Assembly: GCA_020073165.1 (NCBI GenBank)
Contig: JAIQFP010000006.1
Span: 186,001 to 250,000 of the forward strand
Source: Terriglobia bacterium
Lineage (GTDB): Bacteria; Acidobacteriota; Terriglobia; Terriglobales; Acidobacteriaceae
Direction of reading: 5' to 3'
DNA length: 64,000 nt
Below the pieces are notes generated by a model. That model saw only the letters and a program-made list of their open reading frames with translations, had not been told where the DNA came from and did no database searches. A program made the translations under genes and the position numbers. Below, piece after piece: positions 53,687 through 62,001 of the stretch (its first letter is position 1; each line of letters begins with the position of its first letter).

Positions 53687-54718
53687 ATGTCTGACCCAAC
53701 TTCCCCAATCTCCTCCACCACCGACCTCTATCGTCCAGTCGAGGTGTTCGTCGTCCGCCCTCCGAAGCAGCGTTACTGGCTGCACGCCCTGCTGCTGCTG
53801 GCCACCATCTTCACCACCCTGGTTGTCGGTGCCCGCATGGAATTCAATTTCCTGCACAACCTGCCGGCGTTTTCGTTGAACGACGATGCACTCCATTCCT
53901 TTTTCCCGTTGCGCTGGATCATCGCCCAACCCTCGCGCCTGCTGCTGGGCGTACCCTTCGCCGCCACCCTGATGCTCATTCTCCTGGTCCACGAGATGGG
54001 ACACTATCTCTACTGTCGCTACTACCGGGTCTACGCGACGCTTCCCTTGTTCATTCCCGCACCCACCTTGATCGGCACTCTGGGAGCCTTCATCCGCATC
54101 CGTTCCCCCATCCGCTCGCGCGCCGCTCTATTTGATATTGGAATAGCCGGCCCGATTGCGGGATTCGTGGTCGCCGTGGTCGTGCTCGCAGTCGCGCTAG
54201 GACTCTCCAGGCCGGTGCCTGCTGGAACGCCCGGAGCTGAAATCGAACTTGGCTATCCCCTGATTTTCTACGCGATGCACAACCTGCTCGCCGCCTCCGG
54301 CTTGGCTCACGGGATCGCTGCCCTGCCGTTCGATCACGTATTCCTGCACCCCACCGCCATTGCCGCTTGGGTTGGAATGTTTGCCACAGCGCTCAATCTT
54401 TTGCCGGGCGGCCAACTCGACGGCGGACACATCGTCTTCTCGCTGGCCCCCCGCGCCCATCGCTACGTGTCGCGCTTGACCATCCTAGCGCTCATTCCGA
54501 TGGCAATCTACTTCTGGGCCGGCTGGCTCATTTGGGCGATTCTGCTCCGCATCAGCGGTATGCGCCATCCCGTAGTACCCGACTGGCCGGGAATCACTGG
54601 CCACCGCCGCTGGCTAGCCCTCTTCGCCCTGCTCATGCTCGTGCTCACCCTCACTCCCGCCCCGTTCGTTCATGGCTCGCTGCTGGAATTCGTGAGGGAT
54701 CTGCGCAGCGGCCAATAA
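53687..54718 (+). CDS. Site-2 protease family (M50) intramembrane metalloprotease
   Basis: 343 residues, about seven membrane helices. Zinc motif LLVHEMGHYLYCRY (HExxH) and, later, NLLPGGQLDGGHI (the LDG Asp ligand). Between them is the G-rich re-entrant loop LIGTLGAFIRIRS. Such proteases cleave membrane-bound regulators or signal peptides. The target is unknown; the zinc-finger anti-sigma factor at 6618 is one candidate but is not linked by position. ATG at 53687. Confidence 0.92.
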   Translation: MSDPTSPISSTTDLYRPVEVFVVRPPKQRYWLHALLLLATIFTTLVVGARMEFNFLHNLPAFSLNDDALHSFFPLRWIIAQPSRLLLGVPFAATLMLILLVHEMGHYLYCRYYRVYATLPLFIPAPTLIGTLGAFIRIRSPIRSRAALFDIGIAGPIAGFVVAVVVLAVALGLSRPVPAGTPGAEIELGYPLIFYAMHNLLAASGLAHGIAALPFDHVFLHPTAIAAWVGMFATALNLLPGGQLDGGHIVFSLAPRAHRYVSRLTILALIPMAIYFWAGWLIWAILLRISGMRHPVVPDWPGITGHRRWLALFALLMLVLTLTPAPFVHGSLLEFVRDLRSGQ

Positions 54719-54744
54719 TCCCTGTGCCCTCCCTCACCAAGCCA

Positions 54745-54760
54745 CGTGACCGCCGTCACA
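54745..54760. promoter_or_regulatory. CRP-like palindrome upstream of korDABC
   Basis: CGTGA-N6-TCACA, one mismatch from the CRP half-site pattern TGTGA-N6-TCACA, about 75 bp before the korD start. Confidence 0.45.
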
Positions 54761-54835
54761 CCCCGCTGCGACTTCTCCACCGCATAATCAAGCTTCAGTT
54801 CGGGAGTGCCCATCACTCCCTGACGTGGGGGTCAC

Positions 54836-55144
54836 GTGGCAAAAGGACGTGTTTCCATTGTGGTAGAGCGCTGTAAGGCCTGCGGCTTCTGTGTGGAGTT
54901 CTGTCCCACCAAGGTCCTGGCGCTCTCTTCCGCCTTCAATTCCAAGGGCTACCACCCGCCGCACGTGGTCAACCCGGAAAAATGCAGCGGTTGCGATCTG
55001 TGCGGCATGTACTGCCCCGACTTCGCCATCTACGGCTACAAGCTCGAAACAGGCCAAGCTCACGTGGCGACGGCCGCCTCGGCCGTCCACCGAGCGCAGC
55101 GAGGCCCCGGCAACCAAAGCACAGGAGTAGAAGATGAAGGCTGA
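54836..55144 (+). CDS. korD: 2-oxoacid:ferredoxin oxidoreductase delta (ferredoxin) subunit
   Basis: 102 residues. Two 4Fe-4S motifs: CKACGFCVEFCP (Cys 13, 16, 19, 23) and CSGCDLCGMYCP (Cys 50, 53, 56, 60). It carries electrons for the KorAB catalytic subunits. The natural end of such subunits is near YGYKLE (about residue 71). The remaining 30 residues are largely encoded by a REP-like repeat (55064-55105) and look added. GTG start. The stop overlaps korA by 11 bp. Confidence 0.92.
   Translation: MAKGRVSIVVERCKACGFCVEFCPTKVLALSSAFNSKGYHPPHVVNPEKCSGCDLCGMYCPDFAIYGYKLETGQAHVATAASAVHRAQRGPGNQSTGVEDEG
55064..55105. repeat. REP-like repeat inside korD
   Basis: Hairpin core GACGGCCG / CGGCCGTC followed by CACCGAGCGCAGCGAGG, the same family as at 27998 and 46758 but read through as codons of korD. 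Confidence 0.75.
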
Positions 55145-56291
55145 TCCCCGCGGCGTCCTCACCGGTGTGCACTTCCTGGACGGCGACCACGCCTGCTGCG
55201 AAGGTGCTCTCGCCGCCGGCGCCCGCTTTGCCTCCGGATACCCCATCACCCCCTCCACCGAAATCGTCGAGCGCTTTGCCGCCCGTGTCCCCACCGTCGG
55301 CGGAACCTTTATTCAGATGGAAGACGAGTTGGCCGCATCCATCACCCTGCAAGGAGCAGTCTGGGGCGGAGCGAAAGCTTTTACCGTGACCTCCGGCCCC
55401 GGCTTCTCCTTGATGATGGAGCACATCGGCTACGCCGCCATGACCGAAACGCCCTGCGTGTTCGTGGACGTGCAGCGCGGCGGTCCGTCCACCGGCCTCC
55501 CCACCCTTCCCGCGCAGGCTGACATGATGCAGGCCCGTTGGGGCTCGCATGGCGATTACGAGATCATCGCCCTCTGTCCCAACTCGCCCCAGGAATGTTT
55601 CGATCTCACTATCAAGGCCTTCAACCTGGCCGAAGAGTACCGCGTGCCCGTCATGTTCATGATGGACGAGGTGGTGGGACACATGACCGAGAAGGTCGTG
55701 ATTCCGCCCGCCGACCAGATCGAAGTTGTGCCTCGCCGCCACACCCGCAAGCCGCTTGGCGAGTACCTGCCTTATCAGACCAACGGAGACATGGTCCCCG
55801 AGATCGCGCACGCCGGCGAAGGCTACAAGTTCCACATCACTGGCCTGACCCACGATGAGCGCGGCTATCCCAACATGACCCCGCCGGTGCAGGACAAACT
55901 GGTCCGCCGCCTGCAGAACAAGATCCGCAACGCCGCCGACCGCATCGCCCTGTATGAGGAAGAAAATCTGCAGGATGCGGAAGTCGTAGTCGTCTCTTAC
56001 GGCATCACCTCGCGCGTCGCGCAGCGGGCCATTGAGATGGCCCGCGCCAAGAAACTGCCGGTGGGCAAGCTGCGGCTGATCACCGCGTGGCCCTTTCCCG
56101 AGACGAAAATCCGTGAGCTCTCTGCCTACGTGAAAGCCTTCGTCGTCCCCGAACTCAATCTCGGACAGATGGTGCACGAAGTGGAGCGCGCTGCTGCCGG
56201 CAAAGCCAGAACCTTCGCCGTCCCCCACGCCGGGGGCAGCGTCCATCATCCGGAAGACATCCTGAAAGTCATCGTGGAGGCATGCCGATGA
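55134..56291 (+). CDS. korA: 2-oxoacid:ferredoxin oxidoreductase subunit alpha
   Basis: 385 residues. It begins with GDHACCEGALAAGARFASGYP, then the PITPSTEIVE motif of the pyrimidine-binding half and FIQMEDELAASITLQGA. A C-terminal domain II reads VVVVSYGITSRVAQRAIEMA. KorA forms half of the thiamine-diphosphate site and converts 2-oxoglutarate (or another 2-oxoacid) plus CoA to acyl-CoA, CO2 and reduced ferredoxin. Which acid is used is not certain, but the D-A-B-C order fits 2-oxoglutarate enzymes. Confidence 0.94.
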   Translation: MKADPRGVLTGVHFLDGDHACCEGALAAGARFASGYPITPSTEIVERFAARVPTVGGTFIQMEDELAASITLQGAVWGGAKAFTVTSGPGFSLMMEHIGYAAMTETPCVFVDVQRGGPSTGLPTLPAQADMMQARWGSHGDYEIIALCPNSPQECFDLTIKAFNLAEEYRVPVMFMMDEVVGHMTEKVVIPPADQIEVVPRRHTRKPLGEYLPYQTNGDMVPEIAHAGEGYKFHITGLTHDERGYPNMTPPVQDKLVRRLQNKIRNAADRIALYEEENLQDAEVVVVSYGITSRVAQRAIEMARAKKLPVGKLRLITAWPFPETKIRELSAYVKAFVVPELNLGQMVHEVERAAAGKARTFAVPHAGGSVHHPEDILKVIVEACR

Positions 56292-57148
56292 GCGACTTCA
56301 CCAATCCTGTCGAACCGTTCCTGCGAACGGACCGCATGCCCCACATCTGGTGCCCGGGATGCGGCATCGGCACCACCGTGAATTGCTTCGCCCGCGCCCT
56401 GATCGAATCGAAGATTGACCTAGAGTCGCTCGCCCTGGTCTCGGGCATCGGCTGCACCGGACGCGTCGCCGGCTACGTGAAGCTCGATTCGTTCCACACC
56501 ACCCACGGTCGCGCCATCCCATTCGCCACCGGACTGAAGCTGGCGAATCCCAAGCTGAATGTTGTCGTGTACTCCGGCGACGGAGATCTCTCCGCCATCG
56601 GCGGCAACCATCTCATCCACGCAGCGCGCCGCAACATCGATCTCAAGGTCATCTGCGTTAACAACCTGATCTACGCCATGACCGGAGGCCAGACCGCTCC
56701 CACCACGCCCAGCCACGCCATCACGTCCACGTCTCCCTACGGCACCTGCGAGCCCGCCTTCAACCTGCCGCATCTCGTCGAGGCCGCCGGCGCCGTGTAC
56801 GTAGCCCGCTGGACCACTTTCCACGTGCGGCAACTGGCCCGCTCCATTGCAGAAGCTTTCAACAAGAAGGGTTTCTCTTTTATCGAAGTGATCTCGCCCT
56901 GCCCCACCCTCTACCAGCGACGCAACAAGCTGGGCGACGGGCTGGACACCATGAAGTACTACAAAGAGAAAAGCAAAGTGAAGCATGGCGCGCCCACCAG
57001 TGAAGTCGGACTCACTATGACCGGAGAAATCATCGTGGGCAAATTTGTGGACCGCGACCGCCCCGACTACCAGACCATGGTGCGCGCGCAACTCACCGAG
57101 TCGCTGGGCGACCGGTTCGTAGAACAAGCGGAGATGGTATGCAGCTAA
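56288..57148 (+). CDS. korB: 2-oxoacid:ferredoxin oxidoreductase subunit beta
   Basis: About 286 residues. It begins DRMPHIWCPGCGIGTTVNCF, then GIGCTGRVAGYVKLDSFHTT and the thiamine-diphosphate motif VVYSGDGDLSAIGGNHLIHA (GDGD) with NNLIYAMTGGQTAPTT. It binds the cofactor pyrophosphate and completes the active site with KorA. ATG at 56288 overlaps the korA stop (ATGA) and has GGAGG seven bases upstream; an ATG two codons earlier is too close to it. Confidence 0.95.
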   Translation: MSDFTNPVEPFLRTDRMPHIWCPGCGIGTTVNCFARALIESKIDLESLALVSGIGCTGRVAGYVKLDSFHTTHGRAIPFATGLKLANPKLNVVVYSGDGDLSAIGGNHLIHAARRNIDLKVICVNNLIYAMTGGQTAPTTPSHAITSTSPYGTCEPAFNLPHLVEAAGAVYVARWTTFHVRQLARSIAEAFNKKGFSFIEVISPCPTLYQRRNKLGDGLDTMKYYKEKSKVKHGAPTSEVGLTMTGEIIVGKFVDRDRPDYQTMVRAQLTESLGDRFVEQAEMVCS

Positions 57149-57726
57149 CCGAAATTCGTCTCGCCGGCTTCGGCGGCCAGGGAGTCATTCTCTCCGCCAT
57201 TATCCTGGGCAAGGCCGCCTCGATTCATCAAGGCGCCTTCGCCACCATGACCCAGAGCTTCGGGCCCGAAGCCCGCGGCGGCGCCTGCAGCGCCCAACTG
57301 ATCGTCTCCGACTCGCCCGTCCTCTACCCCTATGTCACCGAGCCGGACATCCTGGTCGTCATGTCGCAGGAGGCCTACACTCGCTTCGTCCCCGAATTGA
57401 AAGACGGTGGTATTTTGATTGTGGAACAGGACCTGGTGCGCGTCACCGATCTTCCCCGCGAAACCCAGATCTACAGTGTCCCCGCCACCCGCCTCGCCGA
57501 AGAACTCGGAAAGCGCATGGTCTTGAATTCTGTGATGGTAGGCTTCTTCACCGCAGTCACCCACCTGCTCGATCCCGACGCCGTCCGCAAAGCCGTCGCC
57601 GACTCCGTCCCCGCCAGCTTCCGCGACCTGAACCTCAAAGCCTTCGAAAAAGGCTTCGCGTACGGAAGCACTGCCCAGGCGGTAACATCAGATTCGGAAG
57701 ATGAAGCTATCTACGCGAAGGAATAA
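57139..57726 (+). CDS. korC: 2-oxoacid:ferredoxin oxidoreductase subunit gamma
   Basis: 195 residues. It begins LTEIRLAGFGGQGVILSAII, then FGPEARGGACSAQLIVSD and DILVVMSQEAY, all typical of the gamma domain that binds CoA. It overlaps korB by 10 bp, so all four kor genes are translationally coupled. The last 20 residues are acidic and variable. Confidence 0.94.
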   Translation: MQLTEIRLAGFGGQGVILSAIILGKAASIHQGAFATMTQSFGPEARGGACSAQLIVSDSPVLYPYVTEPDILVVMSQEAYTRFVPELKDGGILIVEQDLVRVTDLPRETQIYSVPATRLAEELGKRMVLNSVMVGFFTAVTHLLDPDAVRKAVADSVPASFRDLNLKAFEKGFAYGSTAQAVTSDSEDEAIYAKE

Positions 57727-57739
57727 CTAGAACAAAACT

Positions 57740-57796
57740 GTCATCCTGAGCGGAGTTGTCGGTCGCGAAGCGAACGGCAACGTAGTCGAAGGATCC
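57740..57796. repeat. REP-like repeat, GTCATCC...GAAGGATC family
   Basis: GTCATCCTGAGCGGAG, a central GGTCGCGAAGCGAACGG part and GTAGTCGAAGGATCC. It lies between convergent korC and the exporter gene. Confidence 0.7.
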
Positions 57797-57871
57797 CGCG
57801 TCGCTGCCAGGGAGGTAACGCTCGAAAGGCATTCTCACGAGAACGTTCGTACCGAAAGAGCACACGACTAT

Positions 57872-59218
57872 CTACTCCCCCATCCGCGCCGTAATCTCCT
57901 CCGCTGGTTCGCCTCCCGCCACGGCCTGCGCCACGATCAGGCGATGTGCCTCCACTCGCACCTTGGGCAGCTGCATCCCGAACCAGAGCGCCCCGCCGAG
58001 CGAGGCCACCGCTCCCACCGCAACCGTAACCGGCGCGCCCAACCGGTCGGCGATGGCTCCGCCCAGCAACGCTCCAAACGGAGCCATGCCCATGAACATC
58101 ATCGAATACAGCGCCATCACCCGCCCCCGCAACTCGTCGGGCACCATCGCCTGAATCAGTGTGTTCGACGACGACATCTGCAGCATCATGCAAAATCCCA
58201 CGGGCAACAGCAGCGCCACCGACAACCAGAAATTGCGCGAGAAGGCGAACAGAATCAAGCTCACTCCGAAGCCTCCGCACGAGTACGCCACCCATCGCCC
58301 CAGTCCTCGCACTCCGGTGCGCGAGGCCAAAGTTAGAGCTCCCAGCAGCGCTCCCACTCCGGTCGCACCCATCAGGATCCCCAGTCCCCGCGCCCCGCCA
58401 TGCAGCACCTTGTCGGCAAACACCGGCATCAGCACCGTGTAGGGCATCGCCACCAGGCTCACCAGCCCGAGCAGCAACAGCAGCGCCCGGATAGGCCCGG
58501 TTTCCCGCACCCAGCGGAAGCCTTGCAGAATGTGCGCCAGCGGCGATCCGGCCGCCGTCGATAATGCGCGAGCCTGCACCCGCATCATCACCAGCCCGAC
58601 AATCACCGCGATGTAGCTCACCGCATTCGCGAAAAAGCACCAGCCCTCGCCGATCTTCGCCACCAGGATTCCCGCAATCGCCGGCCCAATGATGCGCGCC
58701 CCGTTGAACATGGAAGAATTCAGCGCGATCGCGTTCATCAAGTCTTCCTTGCCCACCATGTCCACCAGGAACGCCTGCCGCCCCGGAATATCGAACGCAT
58801 TCACCACGCCCAGCAGCACTGCCAGCACAAAGATGTGCCACACCTGCACTCGCCCGCTCAGCGTCAGTCCCGCCAGAATGCCTGCCAGCACCATCGAGGC
58901 GATCTGCGTGCCGATCACCACGCGATGCCGGTTCATGCGGTCGGCAACGATGCCTCCCAAGGGCGCCACAATGAACACCGGAAACTGGCTGGCGAATCCC
59001 ACCACACCCAGCAGCAGCGACGACCCCGTCATCCGGTAGACCAGCCACGACTGGGCCACGCTCTGCATCCAGGTCCCGACCAACGAGATGAGTTGTCCGC
59101 TGAAAAACAGCTGGAAGTTGCGGTGTTTCAACGCCCGCAGAGTTGCGGGCAGCCCGCCGTTACCCGGCGCACTTGGCCGCGAGCCCCCGTCTGCCTGCAG
59201 GTCTACCGGATTGGCCAC
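57872..59218 (-). CDS. MFS transporter, DHA3/EntS-like exporter
   Basis: 448 residues, about 12 membrane helices. It begins with a polar segment, then LKHRNFQLFFSGQLISLVGT and WMQSVAQSWLVYRMTGSS, the start of DHA3-type exporters. The loop motif GGIVADRMNRHRVVI (motif A-like) lies between helices 2 and 3, and PGRQAFLVDMVGKEDLMNAI follows. Members export siderophores or drugs by proton antiport. The substrate is unknown and no biosynthetic genes are beside it. Confidence 0.92.
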   Translation of the reverse strand: MANPVDLQADGGSRPSAPGNGGLPATLRALKHRNFQLFFSGQLISLVGTWMQSVAQSWLVYRMTGSSLLLGVVGFASQFPVFIVAPLGGIVADRMNRHRVVIGTQIASMVLAGILAGLTLSGRVQVWHIFVLAVLLGVVNAFDIPGRQAFLVDMVGKEDLMNAIALNSSMFNGARIIGPAIAGILVAKIGEGWCFFANAVSYIAVIVGLVMMRVQARALSTAAGSPLAHILQGFRWVRETGPIRALLLLLGLVSLVAMPYTVLMPVFADKVLHGGARGLGILMGATGVGALLGALTLASRTGVRGLGRWVAYSCGGFGVSLILFAFSRNFWLSVALLLPVGFCMMLQMSSSNTLIQAMVPDELRGRVMALYSMMFMGMAPFGALLGGAIADRLGAPVTVAVGAVASLGGALWFGMQLPKVRVEAHRLIVAQAVAGGEPAEEITARMGE

Positions 59219-59529
59219 TTTGCGTCCCGTTCTAGTGGATGCCGCCGTGCTTGCCCAGGACGGGAATTTTCCCGCGTCCTCAATTTATGACTTTCCCCCA
59301 GCCTCAAGCTGATGTAGAGTTTGCCTGGTTACTCTCAGGGTTCAACCCGGGAAACATGCCGGCAGCGCACCGTCTAGTATAGAGGCTATGCCACAGCCGG
59401 CCTTGGATCCCCGCAAAACCCGGAAGAGGATCTGGCCGCCATGTCTCTGTCCCGCGCGTTTCGTCTCGTCGTCCCCGCGCGCATCCCCGCACCTATTGCC
59501 ACGTGCACCCGCCGCCTTGGGGAGAAGCT
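59219..59529. other. Intergenic region without a visible gene
   Basis: About 310 bp between the divergent exporter and PilZ genes. A TATAGA near 59380 could be a -10 box for the rightward gene. No convincing open frame, repeat or hairpin was found. Confidence 0.5.
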
Positions 59530-59979
59530 ATGAGCACTGACTCTGTTCATCTCGAGCGTCGCGCGGCACAGCGCTTCGACTTTCACCTTCCCGTCTGCGT
59601 GCGCCTGGCCGGAAGCGATCAAGAGGGCCATGGATTTACCCAGGACTTGAGCGCGCGCGGCGCCCTCTTTTACACCGATTTCGCTCTCAACGAAGGGGAT
59701 GCCATTGAACTGACTTTGGTCATGCCCTCTGAGATCACGCTGGCCGAGAACATGCGCGTCCGCTGCCGCGGCAAAGTGGTGCGCGTGGCCAAGCCCGCAG
59801 TGGGCTCTCGCACTGGCGTCGCCGTCCACCTCGAAGGCTACGAGTTCCTGCCCGACGCGGACACCACCAACGAGTCCGCCACCAGCTTTGGCCGCATCTC
59901 CGCGCTTCACCAGCACAGGTCGGAGGAACCGGAGGCGGTGGAACCGCCCGCAGTTCCGCGGCCGACGCTGGTCCCTTGA
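59530..59979 (+). CDS. PilZ-domain protein
   Basis: 149 residues from ATG 59530 with GGAGAAG upstream. One PilZ domain: ERRAAQRFDFHLPVCVRL (RxxxR region), TQDLSARGALFYTDF (DxSxxG) and a C-terminal VGSRTGVAVHLEGYEF. A Glu/Pro-rich tail follows. It probably binds cyclic di-GMP. It is 296 bp before a TadZ/CpaE-like gene, and c-di-GMP and type IV pilus functions are often linked, so a joint surface role is possible. Confidence 0.88.
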   Translation: MSTDSVHLERRAAQRFDFHLPVCVRLAGSDQEGHGFTQDLSARGALFYTDFALNEGDAIELTLVMPSEITLAENMRVRCRGKVVRVAKPAVGSRTGVAVHLEGYEFLPDADTTNESATSFGRISALHQHRSEEPEAVEPPAVPRPTLVP

Positions 59980-60274
59980 AGCCAGGTGCCTTGACGTTTC
60001 CTGTCTTGGCACTTTCCTTGCGTGGCGCGGATTTTGCTCAATCCCCGCTTTTCAATCGCCCCGCTTTTGCATAGAATGGTCACAGCACAGGGACATCCTT
60101 GGCGTCGGAAGCTTTCCGCAAGTCGAGTTGGTCTTTCGCCTCCACTTGAAGTTCGGCGTGGCATAAGAAGGGGTTTTTTCTCTGTGGATTCACCCTCGGT
60201 TACCGAAGTCACTTGGCGCAATCTGTATCTCTTCATAACATGCTCATACTGGGTGTATCAGTGAGGCCCGAGCC

Positions 60275-61510
60275 ATGCACGGTGTAGCCGTTACCCTCCT
60301 GAGCGAGGATCGCGAACGCCTTTCGGTGCTCCAGCAGCGCCTCGAAGGCACCCAGTTGGGTCGCACTGTCTTCGCCCATCTCGGCTTCCCCACCAGCTCC
60401 ACCGACCCTATCCTGCGCCAGGTCCAGGATGTCGGCTCCGAAGTGGTGGTGGTGGATATTGATCCGCAAAACGTCCAGCGCGCCATTCATGCCATTGAAC
60501 TGATCCACGCCACCACCGACGACATTGGTATTTTTGCCGCAGGCGAAATGAGCCATCCGCCCACCATCGTCTCTGCCATGCGCGCCGGCGCCGGTGAATA
60601 CCTGGAACGCAGCCCTTCTTCCGAAGCCCTGCTGGAGGCCTTGACCCGTTTTACCGCCTCGCGCAACAAGCTCCGCACGACCTCCGGGCGCGCCCGTGTC
60701 TTCACTGTCACCAACGCGAAAGGCGGGTCTGGCGCCACCACCGCTGCCGTGAACACTGCCATCGCCCTCCAGGAAACTCACGGCGGAACCCTGCTGGTGG
60801 ACTTCGCCCCGCTCGGCCATTGCGCGCTTCATCTCAACGTCCGCCCCGCCTTCGGGGTCCCCGATGCCTTGCAGAATCTTCACCGCCTCGATGCTTCCTT
60901 GCTCGAGGGCTTGATGACCCCCTGCAAAGGCGGACTGCAACTGCTGGCAGGGGCGCAGCAGCCCTCAGCCCTGGCCCCCACCTCCGCCGAACTGGCCCGA
61001 CTCTTCGATCTGCTGGTCTCCCACTTCCGCTACGTGGTGGTGGACTGCTCCGGCCGTGTGGACCAGACCACGCGCCTGCTCTGCGACCTGTCCAACGCTG
61101 TGCTGCTGGTGGCCCAGACTGACGTGGTTTCTCTGTGGAGCGCCAGCCGCATGCGCACTTTTCTCGACGAGGGCGCCGGCCGTGACCGCGTTCGCCTCGT
61201 ACTCAACCGCTACAAGAAGATTCCCGGGTTCAGCGAAGACGACGTCGAGAAAGCCACCAATTGCAAACTCCTGTGGAAGTTACCCAACAGTTATCAGTTG
61301 GTCTCGCCCGCCATCGACAAAGGCGCGCCCGTCGCCCTCCTCGACAATCAGGACATCGGCCGCTCCTTCCGCTCCCTGGCTGCCATGCTGGCCGAAGCTT
61401 CGATCACCGCCGAAGGATCCCTGGATCTCGTGTACACCCACGACAAAGTGGATTCCAAGAAGAAGGCGTCCGGCCGCCTGCTGATCTCGCCCCTGCGCGC
61501 CGGTCAGTAA
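60275..61510 (+). CDS. TadZ/CpaE-like ParA/MinD-family ATPase
   Basis: 411 residues. The N-terminal 125 residues form a receiver-like domain (EVVVVDIDPQNVQRAIHAI). A MinD/ParA domain follows with the deviant Walker A KGGSGATT (about residues 149-156), keeping the signature Lys but with Ala where the P-loop Lys normally stands. Later come LLVDFAPLGHCALHL and VVVDCSGRVDQTTRL. This layout is that of CpaE/TadZ, which places Tad pili at the cell pole. No other tad or cpa gene is in the window. Confidence 0.9.
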   Translation: MHGVAVTLLSEDRERLSVLQQRLEGTQLGRTVFAHLGFPTSSTDPILRQVQDVGSEVVVVDIDPQNVQRAIHAIELIHATTDDIGIFAAGEMSHPPTIVSAMRAGAGEYLERSPSSEALLEALTRFTASRNKLRTTSGRARVFTVTNAKGGSGATTAAVNTAIALQETHGGTLLVDFAPLGHCALHLNVRPAFGVPDALQNLHRLDASLLEGLMTPCKGGLQLLAGAQQPSALAPTSAELARLFDLLVSHFRYVVVDCSGRVDQTTRLLCDLSNAVLLVAQTDVVSLWSASRMRTFLDEGAGRDRVRLVLNRYKKIPGFSEDDVEKATNCKLLWKLPNSYQLVSPAIDKGAPVALLDNQDIGRSFRSLAAMLAEASITAEGSLDLVYTHDKVDSKKKASGRLLISPLRAGQ

Positions 61511-61664
61511 GCCGCTATCACCGCGATCCCCCTCAACGTCCCACAAAGTGCGACTGGGCGAGCATTTCCCCTCTCTAGTGCCCGGCTGAGCCAGCGACAA
61601 CCTTTGTTGCCTGTTTCTGTCCCCCGAACCCAGAATCCCAAAAGGGGACGATCTCACCTCCCGC

Positions 61665-61680
61665 TGTGACCGCTGTCACA
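61665..61680. promoter_or_regulatory. CRP-consensus palindrome
   Basis: TGTGA-N6-TCACA, a perfect match to the classical CRP pattern. It lies in the 490-bp region before the S8 protease gene, about 100 bp upstream of a possible -10 box (TACAAT near 61775). Confidence 0.5.
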
Positions 61681-61797
61681 ATCCGTGACACCCAAACCGG
61701 CTTAGCATGGCAGACGTCCCCCAGCAGCAGGTTTCCACCATGTTTTCTTTGTTCGTGGACCGCACCCCGGTGATACAATCGCGGGCACTCAAGGAGG

Positions 61798-61933
61798 GCG
61801 AATGAAGCGGCCGCACGCCGCCCATCGCGCTTCATTCGCAAGGCACATTTTGCAACTCAGCGGAGCCACAGTTCTCGTGCGGCTCACACTCCCAAGACTG
61901 CTACGCAACAGTTTCCGGTCTCCTCGCAACTAA
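61798..61933 (+). other. 12-bp hairpin over a possible 43-codon leader frame
   Basis: GCGAATGAAGCG (61798-61809) pairs perfectly with CGCTTCATTCGC (61828-61839). The ATG at 61802 in the left arm follows AAGGAGGG and opens a 43-codon Arg-rich frame ending at 61933. The hairpin would hide the start codon. The rest of the 61511-62001 interval holds a CRP-like site and no other gene. Confidence 0.35.
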
Positions 61934-62001
61934 TTGAGGCCAGTCTTTTGACTGGCAGGCTCCGAACGTCAGCACGTGCGAATTTAGAAATGAGGCATTT
62001 C

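Noticed and set aside
57741-59048. 435-codon leftward frame overlapping the MFS exporter
   Set aside because: It overlaps the exporter in another frame on the same strand and is Gly/Arg-rich without membrane helices.
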